A stretch of 64,000 bases of DNA from contig CAZHIC010000003.1 in the NCBI GenBank assembly GCA_964532405.1, positions 1 through 64,000 of the forward strand. Reading direction: 5' to 3'. This document shows positions 1-8,842 of the stretch, piece after piece. This DNA comes from PALSA-1006 sp964532405 (GTDB lineage: Bacteria > Pseudomonadota > Gammaproteobacteria > Burkholderiales > Gallionellaceae). The position numbers and the translations under genes are program-made. The notes beneath the pieces are model-generated. The model searched no databases. It was given only the letters and a program-made list of their open reading frames with translations, and was not told the origin of the DNA. Each line of letters opens with the position of its first letter. The stretch's first letter is position 1.

Positions 1-51
1 GCAGGGATCTGTGCGGGGGGCAGGGGGCAACTCCTGTTCCTACCGCGACCA

Positions 52-170
52 GTTGTCCACGAAATACACGAACAAATTCAAAGAACTCCATGCTACGAAA
101 TTCAACTCTATGGGTAACTCAGCGAACCAATGCAACCGATTGTTTTTTTCGTGCCTTTCGTGGACCAATT
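52..170. repeat. Long inverted repeat of the CCACGAAA family
   Basis: The segment begins with TTGTCCACGAAATACACGAA and ends with its near reverse complement, TTTCGTGCCTTTCGTGGACC. Similar paired arms occur at 35208-35264 and 52648-52747, so this is a dispersed non-coding repeat. No gene is seen in the first 300 bases of the window. Confidence 0.6.
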
Positions 171-299
171 GCCGTTTTTAGGATTAAACAACGCAGAGGA
201 AGACAGCCCGACGACGCGTAATATCTTGGATTGATCCATTCCTCCCGCAGCCAGTCCCGGCGCGAAGCATTGGAAGCTTGACCCTGTCTGCAAAAAATT

Positions 300-388
300 C
301 CCGGTTGCTGTAGCCGCTGCCGCCCCCGAATAGCTTTGCGTCCCCGCCTTTCGACGGGTTTGCCCTTGTGCTGCATTGAAGCACTACA
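300..388 (-). promoter_or_regulatory. Cyclic di-GMP-I (GEMM-I) riboswitch, probable
   Basis: Read on the minus strand, the segment has the GEMM-I core: an AGGGCAAACC stretch, a short stem closed by a GAAA tetraloop, then GGGACGCAAAGC. The second stem is short and less canonical than in the copy at 2.9 kb, so this may be a variant or decayed element. It lies immediately after the stop codon of the response regulator gene. It therefore either controls a minus-strand gene beyond the left edge of the window or is an orphan. Confidence 0.65.
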
Positions 389-394
389 TCTGCA

Positions 395-2011
395 TCAATC
401 TGACGGTGAAGACAACTTGTTCAGAATGTTCATATAGGTGTTGTATTTCTTGTTGGACGGATTGATTTTACTCGCCCGGTCGAGAAGCTCTCGAGCTTCG
501 ACTATCAGGCGGTCATCCTTGCCATTCTTGGACATTAATCCGATCATCATGCCGCACAGATTGGTGATCATGAGGTCGCTGTTCGGAAGAGCCTGCAGCG
601 CCTGCCTCAGGAGCTTGATGCCGTCCTCGTATTTTCCTTCGTTGGCGAGAACCACGCCTTGATTGTTGATGTTGATGACTTCCTGGGTGGATTTTTTGAT
701 ACGTTCGCTACCCTCGGCGCCCATGCCCGCTTTATCGAACACAGCTTCGGCCATTTTGATGATGCCGGCGTTTTCATGATTGTTCTTGACCATGCTTTCA
801 ACCAGGGCGCAGGCTTTATCTTTTTGCCCGAGACTGAACAGCGCGTTCGCCATGTCCATCGCGGTGGACGGGTTGACGCTGGCGGGCTGGCTGCGCAGTA
901 ACTCCTCGGCGACCGCGAGCGCCGCTGCAGCCTTCTCCGGCTGTCCCATTTTTTGGTAGGCCATGCCTTCGATCACTGCTGTTTGCAGGTCGGCAGCGGG
1001 ATCGTCCTTGAACTCGCTCCGGCTACGCCCCAATACCTTCAGCGCTTCCTGCGGGTCATCCTTGGCGGTCAATACTTTGGCAAGTCCGGCATAGGTGCTG
1101 GCACTCTTATGCACGGAATGCTCGCCGAGCTTGATCGCTTTTTCATATGAGGCATGCGCCAGATCGAGTGCGCCGTTCTTGTACGCTGCATCCGCCAAGT
1201 TTTTTTGTCTGGCCGATGCGTTGGGAGACAGTTCCATGGCCTTGGCCAGAACGGTCTGAGCCTGTTCCAGATCGCCGAGCTCATCGTGGGTTTTCGCCAA
1301 CCAATCCGCCGCTTCCAGATACATCTTGTTCTCGTCCAGAACTTCCTGGAATATTTCCTTGGCGCGGATAAAGTCCCTGCTCATGAAATGCGCGCGGCCT
1401 AGGCCGGTCTTCGCCCAAGGCATGCTGCGTACGGCTAGGACACCTTCGAAAAAAGCTTTGGCGGCGGGAAAATCCCCGGAGGTCATCAGCAGCTCGCCTT
1501 TGATGCGCTGGAGCTCCTGCGCGTTGGTCGAGGGAGTCTTGAGTTGTTCGTCGCACAGAGTGATCGCGCGCAGGTAGTCTCTGGATTTGGAAGCTCTTTC
1601 GATGGGTGCCAGCGATAGCTTCTTTTCGATCAGTTTGTTGAGTCGCGCCTCAAGCAAGGATTCGGTGATCGGTTTCAACAGGTAATCGTCGGGCTTGGTT
1701 TCCGCCGCGCCCATGAACATATCCATGGTCTTCTCCGCCGTGACCATGATCCATATGGTGGAGTAGCCTATGAAATTTTTGTAGCGAGCCTCTTCGAGGA
1801 TTTGCTGTCCGTTCTGGCCGTGGCCCAAGTTGTAGTCACAGATCACGATGTCGTATTTGTTTTTGGAAAGCAACGCCAAGGCTTCTTGTGCCGTACCGAC
1901 ATTGTCTATGCGGGTCATGCCCATGGCTTTGAGGAAGGTCACCACCATGGCGCGCATGCTCTGGAAGTCGTCGATGACTAGAGTGGTAGCTTGTTTTAAT
2001 GAAGTGGCCAT
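395..2011 (-). CDS. Response regulator with TPR-like repeat region
   Basis: The 538-residue protein starts with a CheY-like receiver domain (about residues 8-130). It shows the acidic pair D14-D15, the likely phospho-acceptor D59 in the VICDY strand, a T91 region and the conserved lysine near K113 (LLKP). The rest, about residues 140-530, is alanine-rich paired helices with TPR character (for example AKAMELSPNASA and LRQALQALPNSDL), suggesting protein-protein output rather than DNA binding. It is downstream of the histidine kinase at 2082-2771 in the same direction with a 70-base gap, so the two probably form a two-component pair. The target is unknown. Confidence 0.85.
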   Translation of the reverse strand: MATSLKQATTLVIDDFQSMRAMVVTFLKAMGMTRIDNVGTAQEALALLSKNKYDIVICDYNLGHGQNGQQILEEARYKNFIGYSTIWIMVTAEKTMDMFMGAAETKPDDYLLKPITESLLEARLNKLIEKKLSLAPIERASKSRDYLRAITLCDEQLKTPSTNAQELQRIKGELLMTSGDFPAAKAFFEGVLAVRSMPWAKTGLGRAHFMSRDFIRAKEIFQEVLDENKMYLEAADWLAKTHDELGDLEQAQTVLAKAMELSPNASARQKNLADAAYKNGALDLAHASYEKAIKLGEHSVHKSASTYAGLAKVLTAKDDPQEALKVLGRSRSEFKDDPAADLQTAVIEGMAYQKMGQPEKAAAALAVAEELLRSQPASVNPSTAMDMANALFSLGQKDKACALVESMVKNNHENAGIIKMAEAVFDKAGMGAEGSERIKKSTQEVININNQGVVLANEGKYEDGIKLLRQALQALPNSDLMITNLCGMMIGLMSKNGKDDRLIVEARELLDRASKINPSNKKYNTYMNILNKLSSPSD

Positions 2012-2081
2012 GATTTTCCTGTGGGGCGATAAGGTCTGGTTAAATGAAAGTCGGACGCTTCGGGCGCAAGGGGAAATGCAG

Positions 2082-2771
2082 CTATGGCAGCGTCAGCACG
2101 AAACATCCGCCGTTGTAGGCACCGCCGTTCTCTATGGACAGTGCACCCTGTTTTCCGGCATTTTTGTGCATTCCGGCTACTTTGGAGGAGAAGTAGAAAC
2201 CCAGACCGGTGCTGCCGGTGGCAAAGCTGACGCCTTTATTTTCCGTGATGTTCTCCCGCAACAGGCTTTCCGGGTAGCCCCTGCCGTTGTCTTCCACGCG
2301 CATCTCCAGCATGCCGTCGCGGATATGTGCCACGATATGTATTTTGTCTTTTGTGTAGTTGTAGGCATTGTTGAGCGCGTTGATCAAGACGCCGCTCACC
2401 AAATCGCGGTCAAAATACCAGTAACAATTCTCATCGCATGCCACGGAGACGGTGATCCCTTTGTAGCCCATGATGGATTGGTTTTGCAGCACCACCTCGT
2501 TCAGGACTTCATTGACCGATTGCTCCGCGATATCTATCGGATAAATGGACTTGCCGAGTTTGTAGAGGCTCAGTATCTGAACCAGATTTACATTCATCCG
2601 GTTGGCCTCGTAGATCGTGCGCCCAAGCTGGTTTAGCATGGTCTCGTCGATCTTGCCCCGGCACTCACCCATCAACTCCTCCAGAAATCCGATTTGGATA
2701 TTCAGGGAGTTCTTCATGTCATGCGTCGACGAAGCAATAAAGTCGGAAAAATTGATGTCTTCTTGTTCCAT
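2082..2771 (-). CDS. Small sensor-less histidine kinase
   Basis: The 229-residue protein has an H-box with H17 (SSTHDMKNSLN), an N-box (VLINALNNAYNY), a G1 box (VEDNGRGYP) and a G2 box (GSTGLGFYFSSKVAG), so it is a full HisKA-HATPase catalytic core. There is no transmembrane segment or sensor domain, so it must be cytoplasmic and receive its input from a partner or by expression level. It probably phosphorylates the TPR response regulator encoded next to it. A c-di-GMP-I type riboswitch precedes it, which suggests that the second messenger sets kinase expression. The last ~25 bases before the ATG contain AAAAGGAT as ribosome binding site. Confidence 0.88.
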   Translation of the reverse strand: MEQEDINFSDFIASSTHDMKNSLNIQIGFLEELMGECRGKIDETMLNQLGRTIYEANRMNVNLVQILSLYKLGKSIYPIDIAEQSVNEVLNEVVLQNQSIMGYKGITVSVACDENCYWYFDRDLVSGVLINALNNAYNYTKDKIHIVAHIRDGMLEMRVEDNGRGYPESLLRENITENKGVSFATGSTGLGFYFSSKVAGMHKNAGKQGALSIENGGAYNGGCFVLTLP

Positions 2772-2844
2772 GATTCATCCTTTTAAGTCATGCGTCTTGG
2801 CGGCTCGTAGCTGAGGCAAAAAACCGGGAATATAGCGCGAAGGA

Positions 2845-2955
2845 AGTTAGGTTACCTGACGACCCCGCTGGCACTTGACTGTTGTCAAATAGGAAACATC
2901 CCTTAGCCCGGAAGCTTTGCGCCCCCGCTTTTCAACGGGTTTGCCCTTGCAGGCG
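2845..2955 (-). promoter_or_regulatory. Cyclic di-GMP-I (GEMM-I) riboswitch upstream of the histidine kinase
   Basis: The minus strand reads CAAGGGCAAACCCGTTGAAA, then AGCGGGGGCGCAAAGC and CCGGGCTAAGG, and further on CCAGCGGGGTCGTCAGGTAA. These match the GEMM-I pattern of GGGCAAACC, a GAAA tetraloop stem, GACGCAAAGC-like joining sequence and a second stem with GGNCUAAGG. The element ends about 75 bases before the kinase ATG at 2771, a normal distance for a riboswitch leader. The control mode (on or off switch) cannot be read from the sequence. Confidence 0.75.
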
Positions 2956-3099
2956 TTGATGTTCAAACCAACGATGCGAGCGCACTGTAACGGAATTTCT
3001 CCTTGCGCGTCAAATAGCTTACGAAATTTGAATCGGCTGACGCTTAGTGGGCAAGAGGCGCTGGTGGTAGAATGCGCGCCTTATTTTGTCAGGCACATC

Positions 3100-4695
3100 A
3101 TGTTATCTACCGCAAACATCACCATGCAATTCGGGGCGAAGCCCCTGTTCGAGAACGTTTCCGTCAAATTCGGCGACGGCAACCGTTACGGCCTGATCGG
3201 CGCCAACGGCTGCGGCAAATCCACTTTCATGAAGATTCTAGGTCGCGATCTGGAGCAGACTTCGGGCGAGGTGATGCTGGACAGAAACGAGCGCCTCGGC
3301 AAGCTGAGCCAGAACCAATTCGCGTTTGAGGACAGGCGCGTGCTGGATGTAGTGATGATGGGTCACGGTGAAATGTGGGAGGTAATGTCCGAGCGCGACG
3401 CAATCTACGCCAACCCGGATGCGAGTGAGGAAGACTATATGCGCGCCGCTGATCTGGAGGCATCATTCGCCGAATTCGATGGCTACACCGCCGAGGCGCG
3501 CGCGGGAGAGTTGTTGAACGGCGTGGGTATCGCGCAGGAATTGCATCAGGGCCTGATGAGCGCGGTCGCTCCCGGCTTCAAGCTGCGCGTGTTGCTGGCA
3601 CAGGTGTTGTTCTCCAACCCGGACATTATGTTGCTGGACGAACCGACCAACAACCTCGACATCAACACCATCCGCTGGGTGGAAGACACGCTCAACGCGC
3701 GCGACTGCACCATGGTCATCATCTCGCATGACCGCCACTTTTTGAACAGCGTATGCACCCACATGGCCGATCTGGACTACGGCAAGATCACCGTGTATCC
3801 GGGCACCTATGACGATTACATGATGGCCTCGACTCAGGCGCGCGAGCAGCAATCATCGGACAATACCAAGGCAAAGGAAAAAGTCGCCGAGCTAAAGGCC
3901 TTCGTTGCGCGCTTCTCGGCCAACGCTTCCAAGGCCAAACAAGCCACCTCGCGCGCGCGCCAAATCGACAAGATCAAGATCGAAGACATCAAGCCTTCCA
4001 GCCGCCAGTACCCGTTCATCCGATTTGAATATGACGAGCGCGAGAAGCTGCATCGCGTGGCGGTAGAAGTGCAGAAGATGGCAAAAGGCTACGACAAGAT
4101 GCTTTTCTCTAACGTCAACTTCCGTATTGACGCGGGTGAAAAAATCGCCATTATCGGCTCGAACGGCATCGGTAAAACCACGTTGCTGCGCTGTCTCGCG
4201 GGCGACCTTGCCGCCGATACCGGCACGATCAAATGGGCGGATAAAGCCCGTATCGGCTACTACGCGCAAGATCATTCGCACGAGTTTGCCGAAGATAAAG
4301 TGATGATGGACTGGATGATCGATTGGCGCGGTCCGAACGATGACGACCAAGTGGTGCGCGGCACGCTGGGGCGGCTGCTGTTTTCCGGGGATGATGTGAA
4401 GAAGCGCGTGAAAGTATTGTCCGGCGGCGAGAAAGGCCGCATGGTATTCGGCAAGCTGATGCTGGCGCGCCCCAACGTGCTGCTGATGGACGAACCGACC
4501 AACCACATGGACATGGAATCCATCGAGTCGCTGAATACCGCACTGTTGGAATTCAAAGGCACGCTGGTGTTCGTCAGCCATGACCGCGAATTCGTATCAT
4601 CCTTGGCCACGCGCATTATCGAGATTTCTGCCAAAGGCGTGAACGACTACCACGGCACGTATGAAGAATTTTTGCGCGACCAGATGGTAGCTTGA
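3100..4695 (+). CDS. ybiT: ABC-F family ATPase, YbiT type
   Basis: The protein (531 residues from this ATG) has two ABC ATPase domains and no membrane segments. The first domain has Walker A GANGCGKST and DEPTNNLD; the second has GSNGIGKTT, the signature LSGGEKGRM and DEPTNHMDMES. Between them is the ABC-F linker with the charged helix FVARFSANASKAKQATSRAR. The sequence reads like E. coli YbiT throughout, including the start (MLSTANITMQFGAKPLFENV), and I recognise it on that basis. ABC-F proteins act on the ribosome. A longer open frame begins at 2917, but it runs antisense through the riboswitch and lacks family similarity, so the ATG at 3100 is chosen. Confidence 0.92.
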   Translation: MLSTANITMQFGAKPLFENVSVKFGDGNRYGLIGANGCGKSTFMKILGRDLEQTSGEVMLDRNERLGKLSQNQFAFEDRRVLDVVMMGHGEMWEVMSERDAIYANPDASEEDYMRAADLEASFAEFDGYTAEARAGELLNGVGIAQELHQGLMSAVAPGFKLRVLLAQVLFSNPDIMLLDEPTNNLDINTIRWVEDTLNARDCTMVIISHDRHFLNSVCTHMADLDYGKITVYPGTYDDYMMASTQAREQQSSDNTKAKEKVAELKAFVARFSANASKAKQATSRARQIDKIKIEDIKPSSRQYPFIRFEYDEREKLHRVAVEVQKMAKGYDKMLFSNVNFRIDAGEKIAIIGSNGIGKTTLLRCLAGDLAADTGTIKWADKARIGYYAQDHSHEFAEDKVMMDWMIDWRGPNDDDQVVRGTLGRLLFSGDDVKKRVKVLSGGEKGRMVFGKLMLARPNVLLMDEPTNHMDMESIESLNTALLEFKGTLVFVSHDREFVSSLATRIIEISAKGVNDYHGTYEEFLRDQMVA

Positions 4696-4700
4696 TTTAG

Positions 4701-4799
4701 TTCCCCCCTTTGAAAAAGGGGGGCGGAGGGGGGATTTAAGTGGTGTCGAATAACACAGAAAAACAAATCCCCCTCAATCCCCCTTTGATAAAGGGGGAA
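4701..4799. repeat. Pair of CCCCCTTT palindromic repeats around the murI start
   Basis: TTCCCCCCTTTGAAAAAGGG is followed by a G-rich tail at 4701-4737. At 4766-4799 a second related unit reads CAATCCCCCTTTGATAAAGG. The two form hairpins. The second lies inside the murI reading frame and encodes the NPPLIKGE peptide. The first may also serve as the transcription terminator of the ABC-F gene. Confidence 0.75.
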
Positions 4800-5612
4800 G
4801 CAAAATTTGTTTCAGGATTGCATGGAGCAATCGGCGTTTTCGATTCCGGTGTGGGCGGGCTTTCCGTGCTGCAGCACATTCGCCAGGCACTCCCGCATGA
4901 ACGCCTGATCTACGTGGCCGACTCCGGTCACGTACCCTACGGCGACAAATCTCCAAGTTTCATCGAACAACGTTCGCACGCCCTCACCCGCTTCCTCATC
5001 GAGCAGGGTGCAGACGCCATTGTCATCGCCTGCAACACCGCCACGGCCGCTGCGGTAGCCAGTCTGCGCAGCCAATTCAGCATCCCCATCGTGGGTATGG
5101 AACCCGCCATTAAACCTGCCGTTGCCGCCACCCAAAGCGGCGTGGTCGGCGTGCTGGCAACCGTCGGCACCTTGGAAAGCGCGCGCTTTGCCGCGCTGTT
5201 GGAACGTTATGCCGGAGAGGTTGAGATTGTCACCCAGGGCTGTTTGGGCTTGGTGGAACAAGTGGAGCTGGGTGAATTAGATAGTGCGAAAACTCGCGCA
5301 TTGATCGAACGCTATACCGCGCCGTTGCTGGCTCGCGGCGCGGACACCTTTATCCTCGGCTGTACCCATTACCCCTTTCTTGCCACACTCATTCACGAGG
5401 TGGTGGGCGACGATATCGTACTGGTCGATACCGGCGCAGCCGTCGCACGCCAGCTGCAACACCGTCTTCTAACCGAGTTGCCGCAGCGCGCATCCGGCGA
5501 TTCCTCCGAACAATTTTTTAGCAGCGGCGACGCCGTGCAAGCCTCGCACATCATGTCGGCATTGTGGGGTAAAGCCGTCGAAGCAAAGCGCTTGCCGCAG
5601 GAATTCAGTTAG
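4740..5612 (+). CDS. murI: Glutamate racemase
   Basis: The enzyme interconverts L- and D-glutamate for peptidoglycan precursors in the cytoplasm. The family motifs are present: FDSGVGGLSV, the glycine/aspartate loop VADSGHVPYGD, the first catalytic cysteine in ACNTATAAAV and the second in LGCTHYPF. The start is probably the GTG at 4740 (or the next GTG at 4743). The first ~28 residues are not typical of MurI and include the repeat-derived peptide PLNPPLIKGE; the family body begins near GAIGVFDSG. A TTG at 4816-4818, just before that point, is an alternative start, so the repeat may be translated or may be leader. Confidence 0.9.
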   Translation: MVSNNTEKQIPLNPPLIKGEAKFVSGLHGAIGVFDSGVGGLSVLQHIRQALPHERLIYVADSGHVPYGDKSPSFIEQRSHALTRFLIEQGADAIVIACNTATAAAVASLRSQFSIPIVGMEPAIKPAVAATQSGVVGVLATVGTLESARFAALLERYAGEVEIVTQGCLGLVEQVELGELDSAKTRALIERYTAPLLARGADTFILGCTHYPFLATLIHEVVGDDIVLVDTGAAVARQLQHRLLTELPQRASGDSSEQFFSSGDAVQASHIMSALWGKAVEAKRLPQEFS

Positions 5613-5629
5613 CTAGGAAGGGGGGGCAG

Positions 5630-5899
5630 GTGCGCTTGAACTGTCCTGTCTGGATGCCGCGCTGTCGGGTGCGGCGTGTTGCAAAAAGGCGAGGAGCTCA
5701 ATGCAGAGCAGGCCATTCAGATGATCTTCAAGCCCGGCCTATCGACTGCACCGGAAGTCACCGAAATCTGTGGTCGGGGCATCGGGTTGGATGTGGTGAA
5801 AAGCGAAGTCTCTGCGCTGGGAGGACGATTGGACGTTGTCTCCAGACAAGGGCAAGGGCTGATTTCACCATTCGCCAGCCCCTGACGCCAGCCGTTTGA
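5630..5899 (+). pseudogene. cheA: Decayed C-terminal fragment of chemotaxis kinase CheA
   Basis: One frame (5676-5885) reads AIQMIFKPGLSTAPEVTEIC followed by GRGIGLDVVKSEVSALGGR, the conserved G1/G2 part of the CheA ATPase domain. The end of that domain is in another frame, where FTIRQPLTPAV matches the CheA FTIRLPLTLAV motif, so there is a frameshift near 5870. The N-terminal P1-P3 domains and the C-terminal CheW-like P5 domain are absent. The fragment lies between murI and uppP, 26 kb from the che genes of this window, and cannot make a working kinase. Confidence 0.85.
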
Positions 5900-5900
5900 G

Positions 5901-6725
5901 CTAAGCCGCCGACCAGCTAATGAATCCGCCGTAGTAGGTTCCCAATACCAGCAAACCAAAAGCGATCCGATACCAGGCAAATGCGGTAAAATCGTGGCTG
6001 CTGATGTAGCGCAACAGCCAGCGCACGCACAAGAATGCGGCGATGAACGAAGTGACGAAACCCACTCCCCACATGCCCCAATCGTTGTTCGACAGCAGCG
6101 CCCGCTCTTTGTAGAGCTGATAAATCGTCGCCGCGATCAAGGTCGGCATGGCGAGAAAGAACGAGAATTCCGTTGCCGCTTTGCGCGACAGGCCGAAGAA
6201 CAGGCCGCCGATGATCGTCGCACCGGAACGCGACGTGCCGGGAATCAATGCCAACGCTTGCGCCAGCCCCATTTTTAATGCGTCTTTCCAGGTCAGATCG
6301 TCCACCGTTTGCACGGTAACCGTGTGTTGCCGCCGCTCCGCCCACAAGATAAAAATTGCTCCGATGATGGAAGTTATCCCGACCGTGAGCGGGTTGAACA
6401 ATAGCGCTTTGATGTGTTTGCCGAAGAGCAGTCCCAGTATGGCGAGCGGCAGGAAGGCGACGAATAAATTCATCATGAACAATTGCGCTTGGCGTTCGCG
6501 CCGCACACCGCCAAATACCGTCGCGATCTTGGCGCGATACTCCCACATCACGGCGAGGATGGCCGCAGACTGAATGACGATCTCGAACAGCTTGCCGCGT
6601 TCATCATTGAAGTTCAGCAAATCGCCCACCACGATTAAATGCCCGGTGCTGGAGATGGGCAGGAATTCGGTAAAACCTTCAACGAGGCCGAGAATGGCGG
6701 CTTTAATAAGCAACAGAATATCCAT
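5901..6725 (-). CDS. uppP: Undecaprenyl-diphosphatase
   Basis: This integral membrane enzyme of the UppP/BacA family recycles undecaprenyl pyrophosphate to the monophosphate carrier for cell wall synthesis. The family signatures are clear: EGFTEFLPISSTGHLIV near the N terminus (catalytic glutamates and serine region) and PGTSRSGATIIGGLFFGLSR in the middle. Several hydrophobic helices follow, and the length (274 residues) is usual. The gene converges on the cheA remnant, with only one base between the two stops. The DUF1289 gene starts just upstream on the same strand. Confidence 0.95.
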   Translation of the reverse strand: MDILLLIKAAILGLVEGFTEFLPISSTGHLIVVGDLLNFNDERGKLFEIVIQSAAILAVMWEYRAKIATVFGGVRRERQAQLFMMNLFVAFLPLAILGLLFGKHIKALLFNPLTVGITSIIGAIFILWAERRQHTVTVQTVDDLTWKDALKMGLAQALALIPGTSRSGATIIGGLFFGLSRKAATEFSFFLAMPTLIAATIYQLYKERALLSNNDWGMWGVGFVTSFIAAFLCVRWLLRYISSHDFTAFAWYRIAFGLLVLGTYYGGFISWSAA

Positions 6726-6731
6726 AAGTAT

Positions 6732-6929
6732 TTAACGTGTCCGTGATTGTTCGATAGCGATGCGCGTATTCACCTGAATGCGTTCTTCCTCGCTCATTTC
6801 CACCCAGCGCGTGATCTCTTCAAAGGTGCGCAAGCAACTGCGGCACACATCGTCGCCCAACATCGTGGTGCAATGTCCGATGCAGGTGGAAGCGGAGGTG
6901 ATTTCGGTTTGCTGCAAAAGTGCGCTCAA
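6732..6929 (-). CDS. DUF1289 family small cysteine protein
   Basis: This 65-residue protein has the DUF1289 pattern: CIGHC near the N terminus, then CRSCLRTFEEITRW and a basic C terminus, consistent with metal binding through four cysteines (inference from the family). The start is set at a TTG that overlaps the TGA stop of the upstream SEC-C gene, a usual coupling arrangement. An in-frame ATG lies 12 codons upstream at 6965, inside the other gene. uppP follows six bases downstream, so the three genes are probably one operon. Function is unknown. Confidence 0.75.
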   Translation of the reverse strand: MSALLQQTEITSASTCIGHCTTMLGDDVCRSCLRTFEEITRWVEMSEEERIQVNTRIAIEQSRTR

Positions 6930-8755
6930 GATTTTTTTGTTCTGCCGGATTGTTGCCGCAGCCATTCTAACCCGCCGCCAGATTGCCAAAGGTCGAGATG
7001 ATCTTGGCGGTAATACCATGCTTCATCCTTGCCGCCCAGACGCACTAAACCTTCTTGTAGCTTGGGTTGTTTAGGTTTGTCAGCCAGCAGCATTTTGCGC
7101 ACCTCTGGATAACGTTCACTGGCGAGTTTGACCACCTCGCGGGCTGCGGCTTCCTGTTTGTCCATGAACAAAGCCAGCGCCGTGCCGTAAGCCATACTCG
7201 TCATATCATCCGGATAGAGTGCTGACAGTGCTAGTGCTTCGTCAATACGCTTCAGGCGCAGATAGTCGTGAATCAAATAATCGCGCATTCCCTGGTTGTC
7301 ATTCGGATTGAGCGTCAACACCATCAACGCCATCACGCGCACAGCATCATCAAAACGTTTTGTGATGCGATACATCATGGCCAATCTAGCCAGCAATGTC
7401 AGGGCGGGACGATTCTCATGCCAGCCCCATTCCAGCTTGAGGTTTTCCGCATGATGTTTTTCCAGCGCCAAGCGCAACACGGCTTCCGCATGCCGTAACA
7501 GTGGGATGAGCACGACTTCCTCAAACCCGTGCGTTGCACGCAAACCCTCCAGCGTACCCAACCAGTCTTCAAGAATTTCAAAACAGTGGAACGCGAGCGA
7601 GTTCTTCTCCAGCCAACTCAAGTCGTCCGAAAGCCCCTGCGAACTTTCGCCCTGCGCCTCCCACTGTTCGATCAGGCGACGCACTTTGGCGTCCGGCATG
7701 AGCGGGCCGGCACTCCCATCCATTGGCTTGAGCGTGTAGTGACATTCCGGCTTGGGTAAACGGCGAATGATCTCGACCAATTTATCCATGTCAGGACTCA
7801 TTTCCCGTGCAATTCCCGTCATCGCTCCGATGGAATTGCCTTGAGCCACTGAGCGCAAAAACTCCATTAGCGGCCCCTGTGCATTTTCATCATGTGCCAG
7901 CCGTGCCATCCAAAATTTTGCGCGATCAGCGGCGCGCTGTTTTTCACCTTGGCCGATCAGCATTACCACTTCCAAATGCGACAGCGATGGATCGTTGGGA
8001 ATCAGCCGCTGCAATTCCTGAAACAGCGCCCAGCCCTCGGTGAATTCGTTGCGATCAGCCAAAATGCAGCACTGTCGCTGCATCGCCGCCGCGCGCAAAT
8101 ATTTGTTCGGCGCTGTAAAGCCGCGCACCAAAAAGCGTTTTTTCTTGAGCGGATTATTGAGCGAGTCATAGCAATCCAGCAGGCAGTCAAACGCCTGCTC
8201 GGCGCGTTCATCCAACTTGCTGAAATCGGCAAACAGCCCTTCCAACAACTTTACCGAGTCTTTCTCGCGCCCCTCCTCCATCCATTGCCTGGCTACAAAA
8301 GCCAATTCCTCATGGTTGAGATAGGCATAAGGCAAAGCAGCACGTTGACTGGACGAAAGACTATCCAGCACCAAAGACAACAAACTTAAATTCTCAAAAG
8401 GCGAACCCAATGTTTCGACTTCCGCGCAGCATTGTTTGAACTTACGCCCAGAGCCGCAAGTGCAAGGTGCGTTGCGTTCAGGCTTGGGCAAGGCACGGGT
8501 TCGGAAGTGATTGGAAGGAAGCGGCGTTTTGTTCCAAATGGCGCGCCCGAATACCGACAGAAAACTGCGCCGTGCATCCGGGTCATTCGGGAATTGTTTG
8601 AAAAACTCGGGGGCGATCAGCAATGCGGAGTCGCGAAACCAGTGAAGAAATTGCTCGGAGTCTTCTTTGCGGATAATTTGGCTGACGGATAAGCGCAGCA
8701 GCGACTCCAAGTCTTCGCCGGCTTCATCGTTTAAAAAATCGTCTTGGTTGTTCAT
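6926..8755 (-). CDS. SEC-C motif protein with helical repeats
   Basis: The 609-residue cytoplasmic protein carries a SEC-C zinc-binding motif at about residues 91-111 (RNAPCTCGSGRKFKQCC). This motif occurs at the end of SecA and in many unrelated proteins. The remainder is helical, with TPR-like stretches (for example ALALSALYPDDM and EGWALFQELQRLIPNDPSL), and has no enzymatic motif that I can recognise. There is no signal peptide. It is first in the apparent operon with the DUF1289 gene and uppP. Its role is not known. Confidence 0.8.
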   Translation of the reverse strand: MNNQDDFLNDEAGEDLESLLRLSVSQIIRKEDSEQFLHWFRDSALLIAPEFFKQFPNDPDARRSFLSVFGRAIWNKTPLPSNHFRTRALPKPERNAPCTCGSGRKFKQCCAEVETLGSPFENLSLLSLVLDSLSSSQRAALPYAYLNHEELAFVARQWMEEGREKDSVKLLEGLFADFSKLDERAEQAFDCLLDCYDSLNNPLKKKRFLVRGFTAPNKYLRAAAMQRQCCILADRNEFTEGWALFQELQRLIPNDPSLSHLEVVMLIGQGEKQRAADRAKFWMARLAHDENAQGPLMEFLRSVAQGNSIGAMTGIAREMSPDMDKLVEIIRRLPKPECHYTLKPMDGSAGPLMPDAKVRRLIEQWEAQGESSQGLSDDLSWLEKNSLAFHCFEILEDWLGTLEGLRATHGFEEVVLIPLLRHAEAVLRLALEKHHAENLKLEWGWHENRPALTLLARLAMMYRITKRFDDAVRVMALMVLTLNPNDNQGMRDYLIHDYLRLKRIDEALALSALYPDDMTSMAYGTALALFMDKQEAAAREVVKLASERYPEVRKMLLADKPKQPKLQEGLVRLGGKDEAWYYRQDHLDLWQSGGGLEWLRQQSGRTKKS

Positions 8756-8842
8756 GTTCGCAGCTTGACAAGGAGGAAATAAAATTGAGCGGGCGGCAAT
8801 TATAGCCGCACCCGGAAATACGCCGGAAACAAAACGGAATGC

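Noticed and set aside
2917..3099. N-terminal extension of the ABC-F frame
   Set aside because: It crosses the riboswitch region antisense and has no similarity to the family; the ATG at 3100 gives the normal YbiT start.
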